From Cristatella mucedo (lineage: Eukaryota > Bryozoa > Phylactolaemata > Cristatellidae), in the NCBI GenBank assembly GCA_009760855.2, contig WPIO01000033.1, forward strand, positions 152,001 to 216,000: DNA of 64,000 bases, written 5' to 3'. The notes below the pieces were generated by a model. That model was not told the origin of the DNA, made no database searches, and worked only from the letters and a program-made list of their open reading frames with translations. Shown here piece after piece: positions 22,633 through 33,624 of the stretch. Numbering within the stretch: position 1 is the first letter of the stretch; each line of letters opens with the position of its first letter. Both the position numbers and the translations under genes were made by a program.

Positions 22633-22825
22633 TTCGAGCCGGGACCGACGTAGAATCCGAATGGGAAGCGAAGACTTATTCTCTGTCCCTCCGATGCCTG
22701 TATAAGCCAGCTGCAGGTCTGTGGACCTGGGCTCCATCGCTGAGAGCCATTGACGATTGACGAAGAAAAGGAGCCGCTCCTTGAGCTTAGAAGACCGTAC
22801 CCACCGCAACCAGAAGATCCGCTAT
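22633..22825 (-). CDS. Exon 2: first half of CUB domain
   Basis: Acceptor CACTGCAG, donor GTAAGT, 193 nt, phase 1 to 2. It reads SGCGGYGLLSSRSGSFSSS, then CSWLIQASEGQRISLRFPF and GFYVGPGS. The CGG, 'SGSFSSS', 'CxWLI', 'GQRISLRF' series is the signature first half of a CUB domain, with the first conserved disulphide (CGG to CSW). It follows the signal peptide directly, so the mature protein begins with CUB. Overlapping open frames on either strand are shadows. Confidence 0.85.
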
Positions 22826-22904
22826 CTGCAGTGCAATGGGCGTGCATTCGTTGCATGGCTTTCCTTGTAAAGCTCCTTTCCTGCTAAAGCAGCAGTACTC
22901 TTAC

Positions 22905-22953
22905 CTGCATATGAGGCACTGGGAAGCATCACGAGACAGACAGCCCACCACAT
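22905..22953 (-). CDS. Exon 1: start codon and signal peptide
   Basis: ATG at 22951-22953 (purine at -3) followed by WWAVCLVMLPSASYA, a short hydrophobic secretion signal ending in an Ala-X-Ala-like site, then G|GTAAGA donor. 49 nt, phase 1, joining exon 2 over a 79-nt intron to give ...SYA-DSG. Start chosen because it is the only ATG between the TATA box and the donor that opens this frame. It is too short for ordinary frame-length filters. Confidence 0.8.
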
Positions 22954-22984
22954 TCTCCGACCGTTATGAGAAAATGTCGCTACT

Positions 22985-23021
22985 CAGTACAGAGCACTGA
23001 ACTATCTCCTTCCTATTTATA
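22985..23021 (-). promoter_or_regulatory. TATA-type core promoter of the CUB/SRCR/protease gene
   Basis: On the minus strand TATAAATA lies at 23014-23021, about 60 nt before the ATG. An initiator-like TTCAGT is at 22996-23001, so transcription probably starts near 22990-22998, leaving a 5' leader of about 40 nt. Confidence 0.65.
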
Positions 23022-24886
23022 ACAGAGTGCAGAGAGATGAGTTCGACCAATGGTGGCTTGGACAAATCAGAATTTTAAGGGTTAAAAAATAAATACCTCG
23101 CCAGCTTTCTTAGGTATGCGGCTTTTCTGAAACTGTGACAATTGGAGAGCTCATCATGGGCTCAGCCCAGGCGTTTGTAATTGCTTGCACATGTTCCGGC
23201 AACTGATGCATCAACATCTGAATATATGAACAGCCACTGTTCCTGGATGCCAACCCGACCACCACACCTGCTGCTGTTGAACTGTTTTACCGAACTAATC
23301 ACCCAAAAGCGGACGACCGGTGACAGAGCCAGGAAGGCAGTCTAAATAATTGCTACTAGGCGATCCAGCTCTTTTTGCGGTGCAGAGGATACGCTGCAAT
23401 AGTTTTTACTTTTCGCTTTATATTAATATTAAATAAATAAATTTTCTATAGCACCCTTGGAGAACTAAATGTTGCTCTGAGCACTTTTGATTTGCTGCTA
23501 AGGAAGCATGATCGAATGGTTAGTGGTAGCATGCTCACTGACAATAAACGAAAGGCGGTTAAAAGTGACATGCACGAAGGCAGCATGCGAATACACTAGT
23601 TACGGTTAGTAGAAGGCTGAACAGTGTCAGCACTCGTAGGCTCACTAAGAACGAATCACATGGACCCAGTAAAATCTGTGATAAATATATAAGTTTTTAG
23701 TTTATTTTTAAATGTTTAATGTAGTAATGTCAGGGGATATCGAGATGCAAGTAGGAAGCAGGTTCCAGGCTTTTAGCTGATGGGAAACCTCGCATCGGCA
23801 GCTCATTCACAGTCCATTCACAGCACTAACAAAGAGATCAAAGGCTGATCAGAAAATATCGACTGAGGCTTTTGGTTACCAGTCAGCAATTTGCGGCAGA
23901 TTATGAACTGTCAGCTCGCTTACGATTCACATGCAGCACCTTGTTCAGGTACACAGGACAGATTATTCTAGAATGGGACTATGAAAAGACAAAGTTAACC
24001 AGACCTATTGAACCATAAAATCCCTACTACAACCCTAAAGATGCCACTGGACAAGGAGAGTGACTCTAGAGGCATGTTGGGCAGTGTGCCAGGGTGCATA
24101 GATGATCCGGCTAGATTGTCCTGAGGGAGCCTTTCAATTTCTCGATCAATGTCTACATTAAAGGATGCGACAAGTGTGATTCCGAAAGCACATTAGGATG
24201 GGTTTCAAGATAGTAGCTATCTCGTTATTTTTTAAAGAGGGCTCGTATTTTTATAGATGATTTAGATGAAGTTTATTTTGAAATCATCTTACAAAAAGTA
24301 TGTCGATGGGCATGCCTAAGGCCAATACCTTTTGACTCTTCAAATCTTAGTTACCTTTTCTGTTTTTATGGTGGCATGTGGACACTTCCAAAAATGGCTG
24401 GCTTTCGGTACCAAGTTTAGGACTCAATCGTATTATTCTGTCATAGAGGGAATAGTAAGTCTTGGTCCACGGCAGCACTGACGAGGTGACACCTTCAAGA
24501 GGTAGCTGCCAATTTGTTTGGGTGGAGCTACATAAGCAGAAATTCAGGAAACAAAGAGATTTCTTTTTTTATATGGGTTGCTTTGCATTATGAGAAAGTC
24601 CAACATCCTAATGAACGCCTAAAAATCTATGCTATTCTTTGAATGTGCTCATGGGGTGGTAAGCTCACAGGCAAATAAAGTGTTCTTTTGGAGTGTATTT
24701 ATCTTTCAGCATGTGCTATCAATGCTTGAAGTAAGTTTACTTTTTGGATTATTTGGGCCAATTCACTGTGTTATCTGATGTCTGCTTTGGCAAAGTACGC
24801 TTGATAGGCTCTGAGACGTGCAGAGTGCCTATACAATTTTGCAAGTGGAGTTATCCTCGGCGAGAAGCATTACACATTGATTAGGC
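23022..24886. other. Intergenic, with LINE-A copy
   Basis: Region between the gene start and the candidate terminal exon upstream. The middle is a LINE-A minus-strand copy. About 24.2-24.88 kb has no recognisable feature; TTTATT at about 24.27 kb is a possible reversed polyadenylation signal for the 24.9 kb exon, though 600 nt away. Confidence 0.45.
23425..24190 (-). mobile_element. LINE-A 3' fragment
   Basis: Tail at 23440-23510 (TAGCACCCTTGGAGAACTAA, GCACTTTTGATTTGCTGC), then the 3' UTR motifs ('gcatgctcactg', 'ggttaaaagtgacatgcac') and the degraded ORF2 end. Reads on the minus strand. Confidence 0.7.
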
Positions 24887-25237
24887 TCACTCCCCAAGTT
24901 TATCGATACATATTAGCACGTTATATCCCTTCATTGGTGGACGACCGGAAACATAGCCGAGCTCTTGGATACTAGTGCCATGCAAACGTATTTTATCGAG
25001 GGCTGGAGGTTTTCTAGCTTGAATAGTTCTCCTCATCCTTTTCCGTAATGCTCTGCTCACGTATTCCAATCTCAGCATGAGAGGAGCATCGATATTTACA
25101 TTGTAATGTCGCTCATGCAATTCAATGATCAAAGAATAGGCCGAGCTTACAACCACTTGTATATAAATTGGATCTAATATTTGGAGGGTACCCATTACTA
25201 GAAGAAGCTTGTGGCAGCTAACCAAGTACAACTTCTG
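24887..25237 (-). CDS. Candidate terminal exon of an unidentified gene
   Basis: The minus strand is open for about 117 codons from acceptor CACCTTCATTCAG to a TGA, the longest non-transposon frame nearby. The product has hydrophobic then basic segments (YIQVVVSSAYSLIIELHERH; LEYVSRALRKRMRRTIQARK) and ends DKLGE. No signal peptide, membrane run or motif that I recognise. A slightly earlier acceptor (CTGTCTGCAG) would give an immediate stop. It lies 3' of the 27.1 kb candidate exon on the same strand and may be its last exon. No second copy was recognised in the tandem block. Confidence 0.45.
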   Translation of the reverse strand, partial: QKLYLVSCHKLLLVMGTLQILDPIYIQVVVSSAYSLIIELHERHYNVNIDAPLMLRLEYVSRALRKRMRRTIQARKPPALDKIRLHGTSIQELGYVSGRPPMKGYNVLICIDKLGE

Positions 25238-26479
25238 AATGAAGGTGACACCCAGTCAACTGCAGACAGTAAATGCCACGGGACCATTGGTAAGGTTTTC
25301 TTACCTATTTGCTACTTATTTTTGGAATAAAAATCAACAGATTGCCTTTATTTTCTTTACAGTCGTAATTGTCTGCCGATTCTATGACTCAGGACCTGAG
25401 CAGCGCTATATGTAAAGCCCTAGCTCTTCCAGTGGGATTCACATGCCTAGGACGTTTTTAGCAAGATCAAAGCCCTTCAGATTCTTCATTATGGGAAGTC
25501 AAATTGAATCCCCTTTAAAACCTAATACTTTTGAAAGAATAACCGAGTTTTAATTATATTATATTCAAGGCCAATAGAACTAAAAAGCCAAAAATTCATT
25601 TACTGTTAGCTAAAGAGTGCTAATTCTCTGTTACTTCTGACCACTGCGTCAACAGTGTTAGTTTAGTGGAGCATGCAGTGTCAGGATGCCTTTTGCAGCA
25701 AATGTAAAGCGCCTAGGAAGAGATTTAGTTCTCTGTGGGCGCTTTATCAAGTGCATTAATATTACCGGAATTTGACATTATATTTTAAACAAGGCACCAA
25801 TTTCAAAAACACGATTGCAATCGCTTATTCTGTATGCATTTCAGTTTAGTTCACTCATGGAGTGAGATAAGTAATATAACATCAACTAATTAGAACAGAT
25901 CTCTTCTGTATTATCCATATTTTGTGGTAGTTTTTCGTCTGGGAGAATTCGGCTTCTTGATGCCTTTTTATGGAAAAATTGAAATATTTTTGTTACTACA
26001 CCAATGCATACACCACTAAAATATCCTCTTACACCTAATCGCCAGCCCGCTTTTACCTAGAAATTTAAGTGCACCTGAGCTGCTGGAAGCTGTCTGAGGT
26101 TTTAAGATCATACGCCATTTATCCACTTCCAAGTATGCTGTCAGTATATCCTAATTATTATCTACTTATAAGTCGTACATCCTATTTGCAAGCAAAAGGG
26201 TATGGGCAATGTTATCATCTTAGCATGCTATGATGTTTACTGCGAGCAAGATGGTATTGCTAAGCTATAAATGTTTTGGTGGAAACTTACACTCATAAAA
26301 CATACTTGAGTAGTTTCAATGTGCCTCGGCAATTCGACAAATTTTCCTTCATGCTCAGCAGCTGATGCAAGATCACTTGAAACTAATTCATTAAGGTTAG
26401 CTTATCTAACGACCTGGATTTAGGAAACGGCAGACGAGCATGAACGGCTATGGAGATTCGTTAGAGTGGGCACTAAAGG
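25238..26479. other. No gene seen; one LINE-A tail
   Basis: Apart from a LINE-A 3' tail at about 25.69-25.76 kb (TTGCAGCAAATGTAAAGCGC ... GGGCGCTTTATCAAGTGCAT), AT-rich non-coding DNA. It may be intron between the 25.2 and 27.0 kb candidate exons. Confidence 0.45.
25690..25765 (+). mobile_element. LINE-A 3' tail
   Basis: Nearly intact terminal hairpin: AAAGCGCCTAGGAAGAGATT ... GGGCGCTTTATCAAGTGCAT. Confidence 0.8.
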
Positions 26480-26769
26480 AATTCTAGCTGCAGGACTCAC
26501 ACCCTAGACCTTTGTCGTAAAGTGTTAGCCTCTTACCTAATACCGAGACAATTCACCATTTTTCTTTACTGCCTAGCCGGGAGAAGGTAGCAACAAAAAG
26601 TTAGTGCCACAACGACAATAAGATTTTTCAAGGGTGCAACATGCCTTTTATGGCAATTTAACTTATGTTTTTTATAGGCCAAAGACTAGAATCTCGTTGT
26701 GCTTATTTGACCGTAAAAACCATCGCCAATTCAAGTTAAGTTGACATATTTAAGGATCTTAATGTGCTA

Positions 26770-26905
26770 TCATATTGCACTCTCCTTCTGTTCCATTCAT
26801 CCCTAAAAGCCCCTGGATCATTCCGCAAAGAATAAGGCACTCGCTCTTCACGTCAGGGGGGACGCCGGTGTGAATGCTTCTTGGGCGATTCTGTATGGTC
26901 AACTG
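26770..26905 (-). CDS. Possible exon, unidentified
   Basis: Minus-strand open stretch after an ATCGATTGCAG acceptor-like site reads LTIQNRPRSIHTGVPPDVKS, then ECLILCGMIQGLLG and stops. It looks protein-like, but its phase does not match the 27.05 kb exon. Weak call. Confidence 0.2.
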
Positions 26906-27044
26906 CAATCGATAGCGATCTCAAATACATCAGTTTGCATGGAAGCTGCGATGATAAAATATGAATTGGATTCTTGTTGCCTAATTTTTTTCAGGGCAAG
27001 GAGAGTATTCCAAGACAGTTTTCTAAGAATGATGCTATTCTTAC

Positions 27045-27272
27045 CATTGCTGCATAGCTTTACAAGAGGCAACAAAATGACCAATTTTAATTAGGTCACG
27101 GTGTAAAGGCCCGTGGAGGGCATCGCCGTCCCACACTGTCTGCAGTTTGGCTAATTCCGAAGTTATTGCCCGACCAAACAAGCCTAAGTTTTGAGTTCGG
27201 GCCTGCAAACAATGCGGAAGTCGACAGGCCTCCATACAGGCGACTCCTTGAACTCTGGTTCTTATAGCATGG
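27045..27272 (-). CDS. Candidate exon, unidentified gene
   Basis: Minus strand from acceptor TTTAAATTCAG to donor GTAAGA, 228 nt, phase 2 to 2, fully open: MEACRLPHCLQARTQNLG, then FGRAITSELAKLQTVW, DALHGPLHRDLIKIG and CKAMQQ. I do not recognise the family. The matching sequence in the second tandem copy (about 30.82-31.01 kb) retains RIRVQG at its start but then has a stop and frame shifts, so that copy seems dead while this one may be functional. Surrounding frames on the other strand are shadows. Confidence 0.45.
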
Positions 27273-27984
27273 CTGAATTTAAACTACAATTCTGAAGCAA
27301 TAGCTAGAAATCGCTGATTTTTTAAGTGCCATTTTGAAAAGCATTAAACCGCTTGGCATAAACAAGGTTAATATACCATGCAACCACAGATAAACAAAAG
27401 TGTTAACTTTTCTGCTCATTAGCCAATGCATTTGGTTTCGCCACTGCATGAAGTGGAATGTATTTAGAAGCAAGTAATTATTCTTCAATTTTGGTAATCT
27501 TCCAGCAATTGTGTCAGCACACAAATATATTCTGCATATGAAGTATGCGGAAGTACCTGGACAAATATGCTACTAAGATTCCTACTCTAATTATTCTTCA
27601 GAATGTGGCACGACTGGATGCCAAGTGGAGACCATAGATGGAGGGTTAATAAAATTACGCTCAATGCAGCTTACCCGCTGTGTATTTAAAAACTAAACCA
27701 GGTCCCACAGCATGCATCGATAGACTGGCTTATCTAGGAAAATAGAACTTTGGTGTTGGCATCAGAGAGGTATTAGCTTGCGACGTCGGTTCCCAGAACA
27801 TCGTTTACTATAATTGCACACTGAAACATTAGGAAATTGGTGAATGTAAATACAAGGCCGTGGAGAATTGGTCGTTAGTTTTACCAATGAGGCTTCATTT
27901 TGGTGAGAGGCAAAACAAATATTAAAGACTGCGTATTGCTTTCGTCAATTGTTCTGTCTGTATATTTTCACTTTTAACCTCATC

Positions 27985-28125
27985 TGTTGAAATTTCCCAA
28001 ATACCTTAGAGCACTCATGGTGGGCAATGCAATGCCCGGTTCAATGTGTAAAATTTTTATATTATCCGCAGTAGAAATAACAATTAACCAATTCCCAAAG
28101 TTTTGCCAAGTAAAGCTGGAACCTT
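27985..28125 (-). CDS. Possible exon, unidentified
   Basis: Minus strand after CCTTTTTTTCAAG: SSFTWQNFGNWLIVISTADN, then IKILHIEPGIALPTMSAL to a GTATTT donor-like site. Good acceptor, no known motif. The second tandem copy near 31.7 kb aligns partly without an open frame. Confidence 0.25.
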
Positions 28126-28369
28126 GAAAAAAAGGATTGCAATACAAATGAACAGTGAACAGCAGTTTAATCATACTTGAGTGTGTCTGGATGAATTTCC
28201 ACTAGTCTTCGTGTTTTCCATGAAATACTTAAGGAGAAATAAAATCATATCTAACTCACTATTTACAGTGCAGCCACTTGGAAACACGTTGTCTATTACA
28301 AAACGAGTTCAAATAATTTATTTTAACCAAGACGGCTGTGGTTCTTTGTTTATCAATAATAATAATAAT

Positions 28370-28431
28370 GATAAAACTATTGTAGAGCGTCCTCGGAGAA
28401 CTTAAAACGGTAGTAAAGGTAACTTTGTATA

Positions 28432-28468
<37 letters not shown>

Positions 28469-29720
28469 GAGCTTATTTAGGCCCTTTCCATTGGCTGCAA
28501 ACAAAGGGTGACCGAATGTTTAATGTTACCATGCTTCCTGTCAAAAACCATGGTAAACTGTAAGTCGTGAAATAGGTAAGTATGCAAATATACTTATTGG
28601 CAGCATGCACAGTGTCAACATGCATAAGCACATAAAGGAATAATCACATTTAATAATAATAATATTATTAATAATTCACTTGATAAAGCGCCCTCACTTA
28701 ATCTCTCTCTAGGCGCGTTACATTTGCTTTAAAGTGAAATGCATTTGAATGGTAAGTAAAATCATGCTTGAAAAACAAACGAAATGAATAATATGGTTAG
28801 GGGTGACATGCACACGGTCAGCATGCAAATGTGGTTAGTGGCAGCATACACAGTGTCAGCACGCATAAGCACATCAAGGACGAATCACAGGGACCCACTA
28901 AATGCTTTCCTAAATAGGTGTGTTTTAGGTTCCTTTTAAATGTGGTCAGGTCAGGGGATGTTCTGATGCAGGTCGGGAGGGAGTTCCAAGCTTTGGGAGC
29001 ATATGAACTAAATGCACGGTCTCCAAAGGATTTAAGGTTTGTATGAGGTATTTCTAGACTGTTGGATTCCGAAAAGTGGGTGGTACGATGCTTGGCCTGA
29101 TGGGGTAGTATATCTGACAGATAGGCTGGAGCCATAGAATGAAGGGACCTAAATCTAGGCACTAAATGATATGATAAGTATATGTAATTTCAGCTTTTTT
29201 TACAGTGTCGTCAAATTAGGGATTTAGTCACGTCAGTTGGAAATGAGTTCAGGCTTTGAAACCGTACGACCTAAAGCACAGTCTCTCGAGGAATTGAGGT
29301 TCTTACGATGTGTAGGTACATTTTTAGATTCAGAAAATAGGGTAGCACGATGCTCAGTCTGGTTGGCAAGTGGATCTGATAGACAGCCTGGAATGAAGGG
29401 ACCTAAAAGCGTGTGACAGAAAGTCAGCACACTGCTTGACTGGGAGCGATTCCATGTCAGGTGGCATGTGGTGCGATGCGGCAACAGAGATGTTCACGAC
29501 GTACAAGCCTAGCAGTATTGTTGAGCTCCTGCTGTAAGCACCTGCTTGAAAAGGCCGGAAAACCAGCAAGCAGTGAGTTACAGAAGTCAACATGGACGTC
29601 GCAAATGTATGAACCATTTTAGATGGGATCTCAGTCTATGCAAAACCTAGTTTTAGCATTGCTATGCATGTGAGAGTGGGCTGACCAGGCTGTTGAGCTG
29701 ATATGGCTGAAGCTCGTCGA
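28370..29720 (-). mobile_element. Two or three nested LINE-A 3' fragments
   Basis: Three minus-strand LINE-A ends lie in series: a tail at 28.37-28.50 kb with a TC tract, a longer copy 28.66-29.17 kb (tail CACTTGATAAAGCGCCCTCA, then ORF2 end read as FGDRAFSSYAPKAWNSLP and FKRNLKH), and a diverged piece 29.17-29.72 kb. They separate the two tandem segments. All are truncated. Confidence 0.75.
28434..28465. repeat. (TC)n microsatellite
   Basis: About 16 CT units within a LINE-A tail. Confidence 0.95.
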
Positions 29721-29929
29721 ACTGACCTATAATAATTGTTGGTTTCATGCTAGAGTTAGTGAAGAGGAATTTTCTTAGCTTGAAAAATGCTCAAAATTTG
29801 ACAAATAAATATCAGTGAATATTGCCTTGCTATAAAAAATAGATATGCAATGCAAAAGTGGCACTAAGAAAAGAAGCTGCTATCAACCACTACTAAAAAA
29901 TTTTGCAGCTCCTTGAAAGCAGCCAATCA

Positions 29930-31780
29930 CTACATCGAATTTAAAGCAAATGAGACCAATAAATACTTTCAATTTTAATTAAATTTTCATTGACTGACCA
30001 GCACAATTATATATACTAGTAGAAGAGCCTTAATGGTCGTTACAGTCGCTTGCAGTGAGCAGCAAAGGATCTCTAACTGTAGATCTCTAACCATAGATCT
30101 GTGTCGTGAAGAGCAGGCACCTTACCACAGGCTGAGACTATTCACCAACGTACTTTACTGCCTAGCCGAAGAGAAGATGAAGACGAGAAATTAGCGCCTC
30201 AATGTCATTCAGAACTTTTGAAGTTGGAACACGCCTTTAGCAGAAATTCACCTTGCACCTTTTATAGGCAAAAACTGAAGAATTTCACCTGAATGTCAAG
30301 TAGAAACTCTCATTATTTCTAGGGAAGCTGAAAAAATTGAATCTCCTAATTTTTATCAAAGAAGAAATCCACTCTCCCTCTGATTCCACCAACATCTCGC
30401 ACTTTTGGAACGTATGCCCGTTAAAATAGAAAAGTTAATTTTACGGGCCATTAGCTAATATCAATGGGTGAGCCGTGATGGCACACTAGGTAAGGCGGTT
30501 GCTTTCACGACCTCGGTCCCGAGGTCGTGGGTTCGATTTCTGCGGTGGGCGATTCTTTATCGCCACTGCAAGCGGTGGTGATAGCCGTAAAGGCTCTTCT
30601 GTCACTATACAAATAGAGGCTGTTTAATCAGCTAGGATTTATTTATATTTATTTATCAAAAACGGCTTCCTGCTGCCGAGTATTTCCAAGCAATCAGAAG
30701 AGTCCATGATGGCTTTCTGGTAATGAGATTTAAATTGGCATCTGATAAAAAGTTTCCTCTAGTGACTTTGTGTCATAGGTTCTTAAGAGGCATTAATTGG
30801 TGATCGTAAGTAGGTCACGATGTAGGCCCACGAAGGGCACGGTTGCCCCGATCTTTGGAGATCAGCAACTTCTCACTGCACTTGTACGAGAGAACTACGC
30901 CATATCCATAGGTATTATTTCATACCTATGTATAAGTGGAAACTAGGGTGGCTTCTTCGGATCAATTCCTTGAACTCGGATTCTTCTAGCGTGGACGAAC
31001 TGTTTGTGTTGCTTCAGGCTTATGAGCGATTTCAAAAGGCACTGGCTGCTTAATTATCCTGCCATCTCCTAAAATGTCAAGGTTTTGGTAAACAATGATG
31101 GAATGCCATGCTACAGCAGATGCATGAAAGTTTTATAGCTGTTGTTCATTATTCAGGCATTGGGCTTCATAAGGGCATGCAGACATAGAAATTGACTAGA
31201 CAACAAACAATACTTGCAAAGTCTAGATAATCTATCAGAAATGGTATAAAACAATTGAACAGTAACTAGGTATGAGATATAAATATGACGAAGCATGTGC
31301 ACTAATTTTCAAATACGATTTTTACTCAAGCTGACAGTTTGAAATGTGGGGCAAACTGGGTACAGCCGCAGAGAAGCCAGACAGTGGACATAGACCTACC
31401 AATAAATGATACAGCAGGGAGGCACTTCCCTCGCTCATAGGGTAGCTTCTGGAGGCAAATAAAACATATTCTCTTCTTCACTCGGGTCTCTGCATTACAG
31501 AGGAAGCAGCTGGCTATATGTGTTCCCGGATCTTCGCTCTCTTACTATTTCCAAATCCAAATATTAGTGAGTACAAATACACAGCCCATATTGAAGTGTT
31601 CGTGATTTCTACCAAAGAGGTATCATATTTTTGAGGTCAAATAAATACCAAGGTACACGAAATGCGTTTGTCTGATAGTGACTATATCTCCTTCCATATT
31701 CATCCCGTCTCTAGCTATTCGCTAGCACTGTAGGAGAGCAATGCGATGCAGGATACCACTGGATTAATTATTCCGGGAGC
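29930..31780. repeat. Tandem segment, copy 2
   Basis: Partner of 26.48-28.18 kb, more decayed: the exon-like part near 30.8-31.0 kb has an in-frame stop and shifts. A SINE-1 copy is inserted at 30.47 kb. No functional frame is supported. Confidence 0.55.
30466..30636 (+). mobile_element. SINE-1 copy
   Basis: Starts GGTGAGCCGTGATGGCACAC; A-box-like TGGCACACTAGG, B box GGTTCGATTTC; body with hairpin-like CCACTGCAAGCGGTGG and TAAAGGCTCTTCTG, ending CTGTTTAATCAGC. Nearly identical over about 170 bp to copies at 53.91 and 62.52 kb. Confidence 0.85.
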
Positions 31781-32034
31781 AGACAAAACATGGAACCAAA
31801 GTGCAAAAGCTTGCAGAGCTAGGTTAAACATTCAAAATTTTAGCAATATGATATAAATTTAAAATTTCAGTGCAGAGCTGCTACTTGCACCCGAATTTGA
31901 CTAGATTACTTGCTATTTATCTTCATTTTTCTCAATGATTATAGAGGCAGCTGGTAAATGAATGTGCATAAAACCAATATTGGTCTCGCTGCAGTGTCGC
32001 GCCCAAAGACAAGTTTGTATGTCACTATAAATAT

Positions 32035-32150
32035 AATTCATTTACATAGCGCCCCAAGAGAACTTCATCACGATTCAGGCGCTTCACATATGCCTCGGGG
32101 CTCGGGCCTACGACCTCAGCCAGACCATGGTCGGGACTATCTGAAATTTA
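32035..32150 (-). mobile_element. SINE-2 copy, reverse orientation
   Basis: Reverse complement gives CCGACCATGGTCTGGCTGAG, GTCGTAGGCCCGAGCCCC and AAGCGCCTGAATCGTGATGA ... GGGGCGCTATGTAAATG, matching the 7.82 kb copy. Confidence 0.7.
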
Positions 32151-32576
32151 TTAAAAATTCAATTGAAGCGGAGTCATTTGGACCATATTTACTAGTCGTA
32201 TATCACAAACTACGCTTGCTAATTTAACTACTTGTAGAGCATTACCGTAAAAGTGGTCTCAAATGTGTCAGCTGCGAAAGTAAAATAAAGCACCCTTTTG
32301 TGACTAAAAACTGCCAGGTCAATGTGCTTATTTAACTGGATCAAAGTTAAATTCACCTAATGAAACCGTTATGCTATGGATTCCCAACAAAGACGAAGAC
32401 AATTAGCAATCTTGTTTTTGCAAGCAGTATTTAAACATCCATACCTTAATCTTACGAATAATTGCTTCTTGCAAAAACAGCCTTAGGCAAAACCCCCGCT
32501 GACAAAGGTAGTCGAGCCCCTGCAGTGTTATGCGATTGAGGCGGGCAAGGACTTCGCACCTTTGCCATGCAGATAC

Positions 32577-32619
32577 TCACACACGCACACCCGCACGCAC
32601 ACACGCACACACATACACA

Positions 32620-32652
<33 letters not shown>
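32577..32652. repeat. CA-rich and (TA)n microsatellites
   Basis: CACACGCACAC-type repeats at 32577-32620, then about 14 TA units at 32625-32652. Confidence 0.95.
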
Positions 32653-32655
<3 letters not shown>

Positions 32656-33000
32656 TGCTTTTACACCTATATTTATATATATGTAATGTTTAAATGTCGA
32701 GTTCATTCATTAAGCAGATTATGAAGATGGGTTTGTTTGCGTAGGCATCAGCAGGATAAAAATGTTCGTTTACGTAATGTTTTTTCAGAATGCTATGGAT
32801 TCACGGAATCGTGTGTCAACAGAGTCGGGCTGGTCTAATTTAAAAGAACTGCTAAATTATTTGAATATATTATCCAGGCTTTATTGTACAGGGAATAAAA
32901 TTGATCAAACGAGATGTAGTTGATAAGAAGATTTAGTATCTCGCCAGCCTGGGCGGTACGAACATTCCCGCCCTGGACATTTTCCCCTAGGGGCAGGACA

Positions 33001-33175
33001 TTTCGCCCACGTATTTGGTTTAGGGTTTAATATTTAGGGTTTCAGGGTTTAGTGTTTAGGGGTTTGGGGCTTAGTGTTTAGGGTTTACTTGTTAGTGGCT
33101 TAAGATTTAGGGTTTAGGGTTTACGTGTTAAGCGTTTAGGGCTTAGGGTTTAGGGGTTAGGGTTTAGGGCGGGCT
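33001..33175. repeat. Degenerate telomere-like TTTAGGG/TTAGGG block
   Basis: About 170 bp made of imperfect TTTAGGG, TTTAGGGT and GTTTAGGG units (over a dozen), interspersed with TTAGTG and TTTGGGG variants. It is not a clean array. It lies internally, flanked by GC-richer sequence on both sides. Confidence 0.85.
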
Positions 33176-33624
33176 GAGCCTCCGCCGCCTAAATCCACCC
33201 TTGATGATCTTCCGAGCTTTAATGAGTGCGTTTTAGGGTGTAACGAGATCTCTGGAGATTGAGTTATTCTCAGCAGACCTCCGAGGCTTCCCACTCATTT
33301 GCAGGAACGCGCGTCACGCCGTAGCTCGGGCCCGCTTTCAAAAGAACGAACACGTGCCTTGCGGCTTCGAGCGGGACACAGAACTAACCTGAAGTTTTAG
33401 CATTTTCCTGAGCCATCCACACCATGAATGCTTAACCACCGGTTCTAATCCTTTTACTTCACAAACTTGCTTCCTATTCGTGCTTGACTGTAGAGCTAAA
33501 AAGCAAATCCAAACCAAACTCAATTGGAATTCTTATTGCTGAAGGAGTACAGATATATAATGTAAAGTACAGCAGAGTAAAGTAAGGTTGTGGAGCTTTA
33601 GAGTATGTACAAGTATAAGATTTC
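33176..33624. other. GC-richer unclassified sequence
   Basis: No supported gene. 33.18-33.38 kb is noticeably GC-richer than its surroundings. The minus frame at 33.34-33.52 kb has no recognisable motif. Confidence 0.3.

Larger units (their letters stand above)
26480..28175. repeat. Tandem segment, copy 1
   Basis: Aligns in order with 29.93-31.78 kb: 'tttactgcctagccg(g/a)' at 26.56 and 30.15 kb, 'tttttataggc' at 26.67 and 30.26 kb, 'gtcacg(g/a)tgta(a)agg' at 27.09 and 30.82 kb, a run through 27.31-27.52 and 31.03-31.24 kb, and 28.02-28.05 with 31.73-31.76 kb. Both intron-like and exon-like parts are duplicated. Offset is about 3.6-3.7 kb, interrupted by LINE and SINE insertions. Confidence 0.55.
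31781..33000. other. No gene seen; SINE-2 and microsatellites
   Basis: Non-coding. Contains a SINE-2 copy in reverse orientation and a CA/TA microsatellite cluster, both listed. Frames at 31.96-32.23 and 32.45-32.72 kb are made of these repeats. Confidence 0.5.

Noticed and set aside
30466-30545. Genuine tRNA gene (B box and A-box-like motifs)
   Set aside because: No tRNA cloverleaf with an anticodon arm can be formed, and the sequence repeats as part of a 170-bp SINE.
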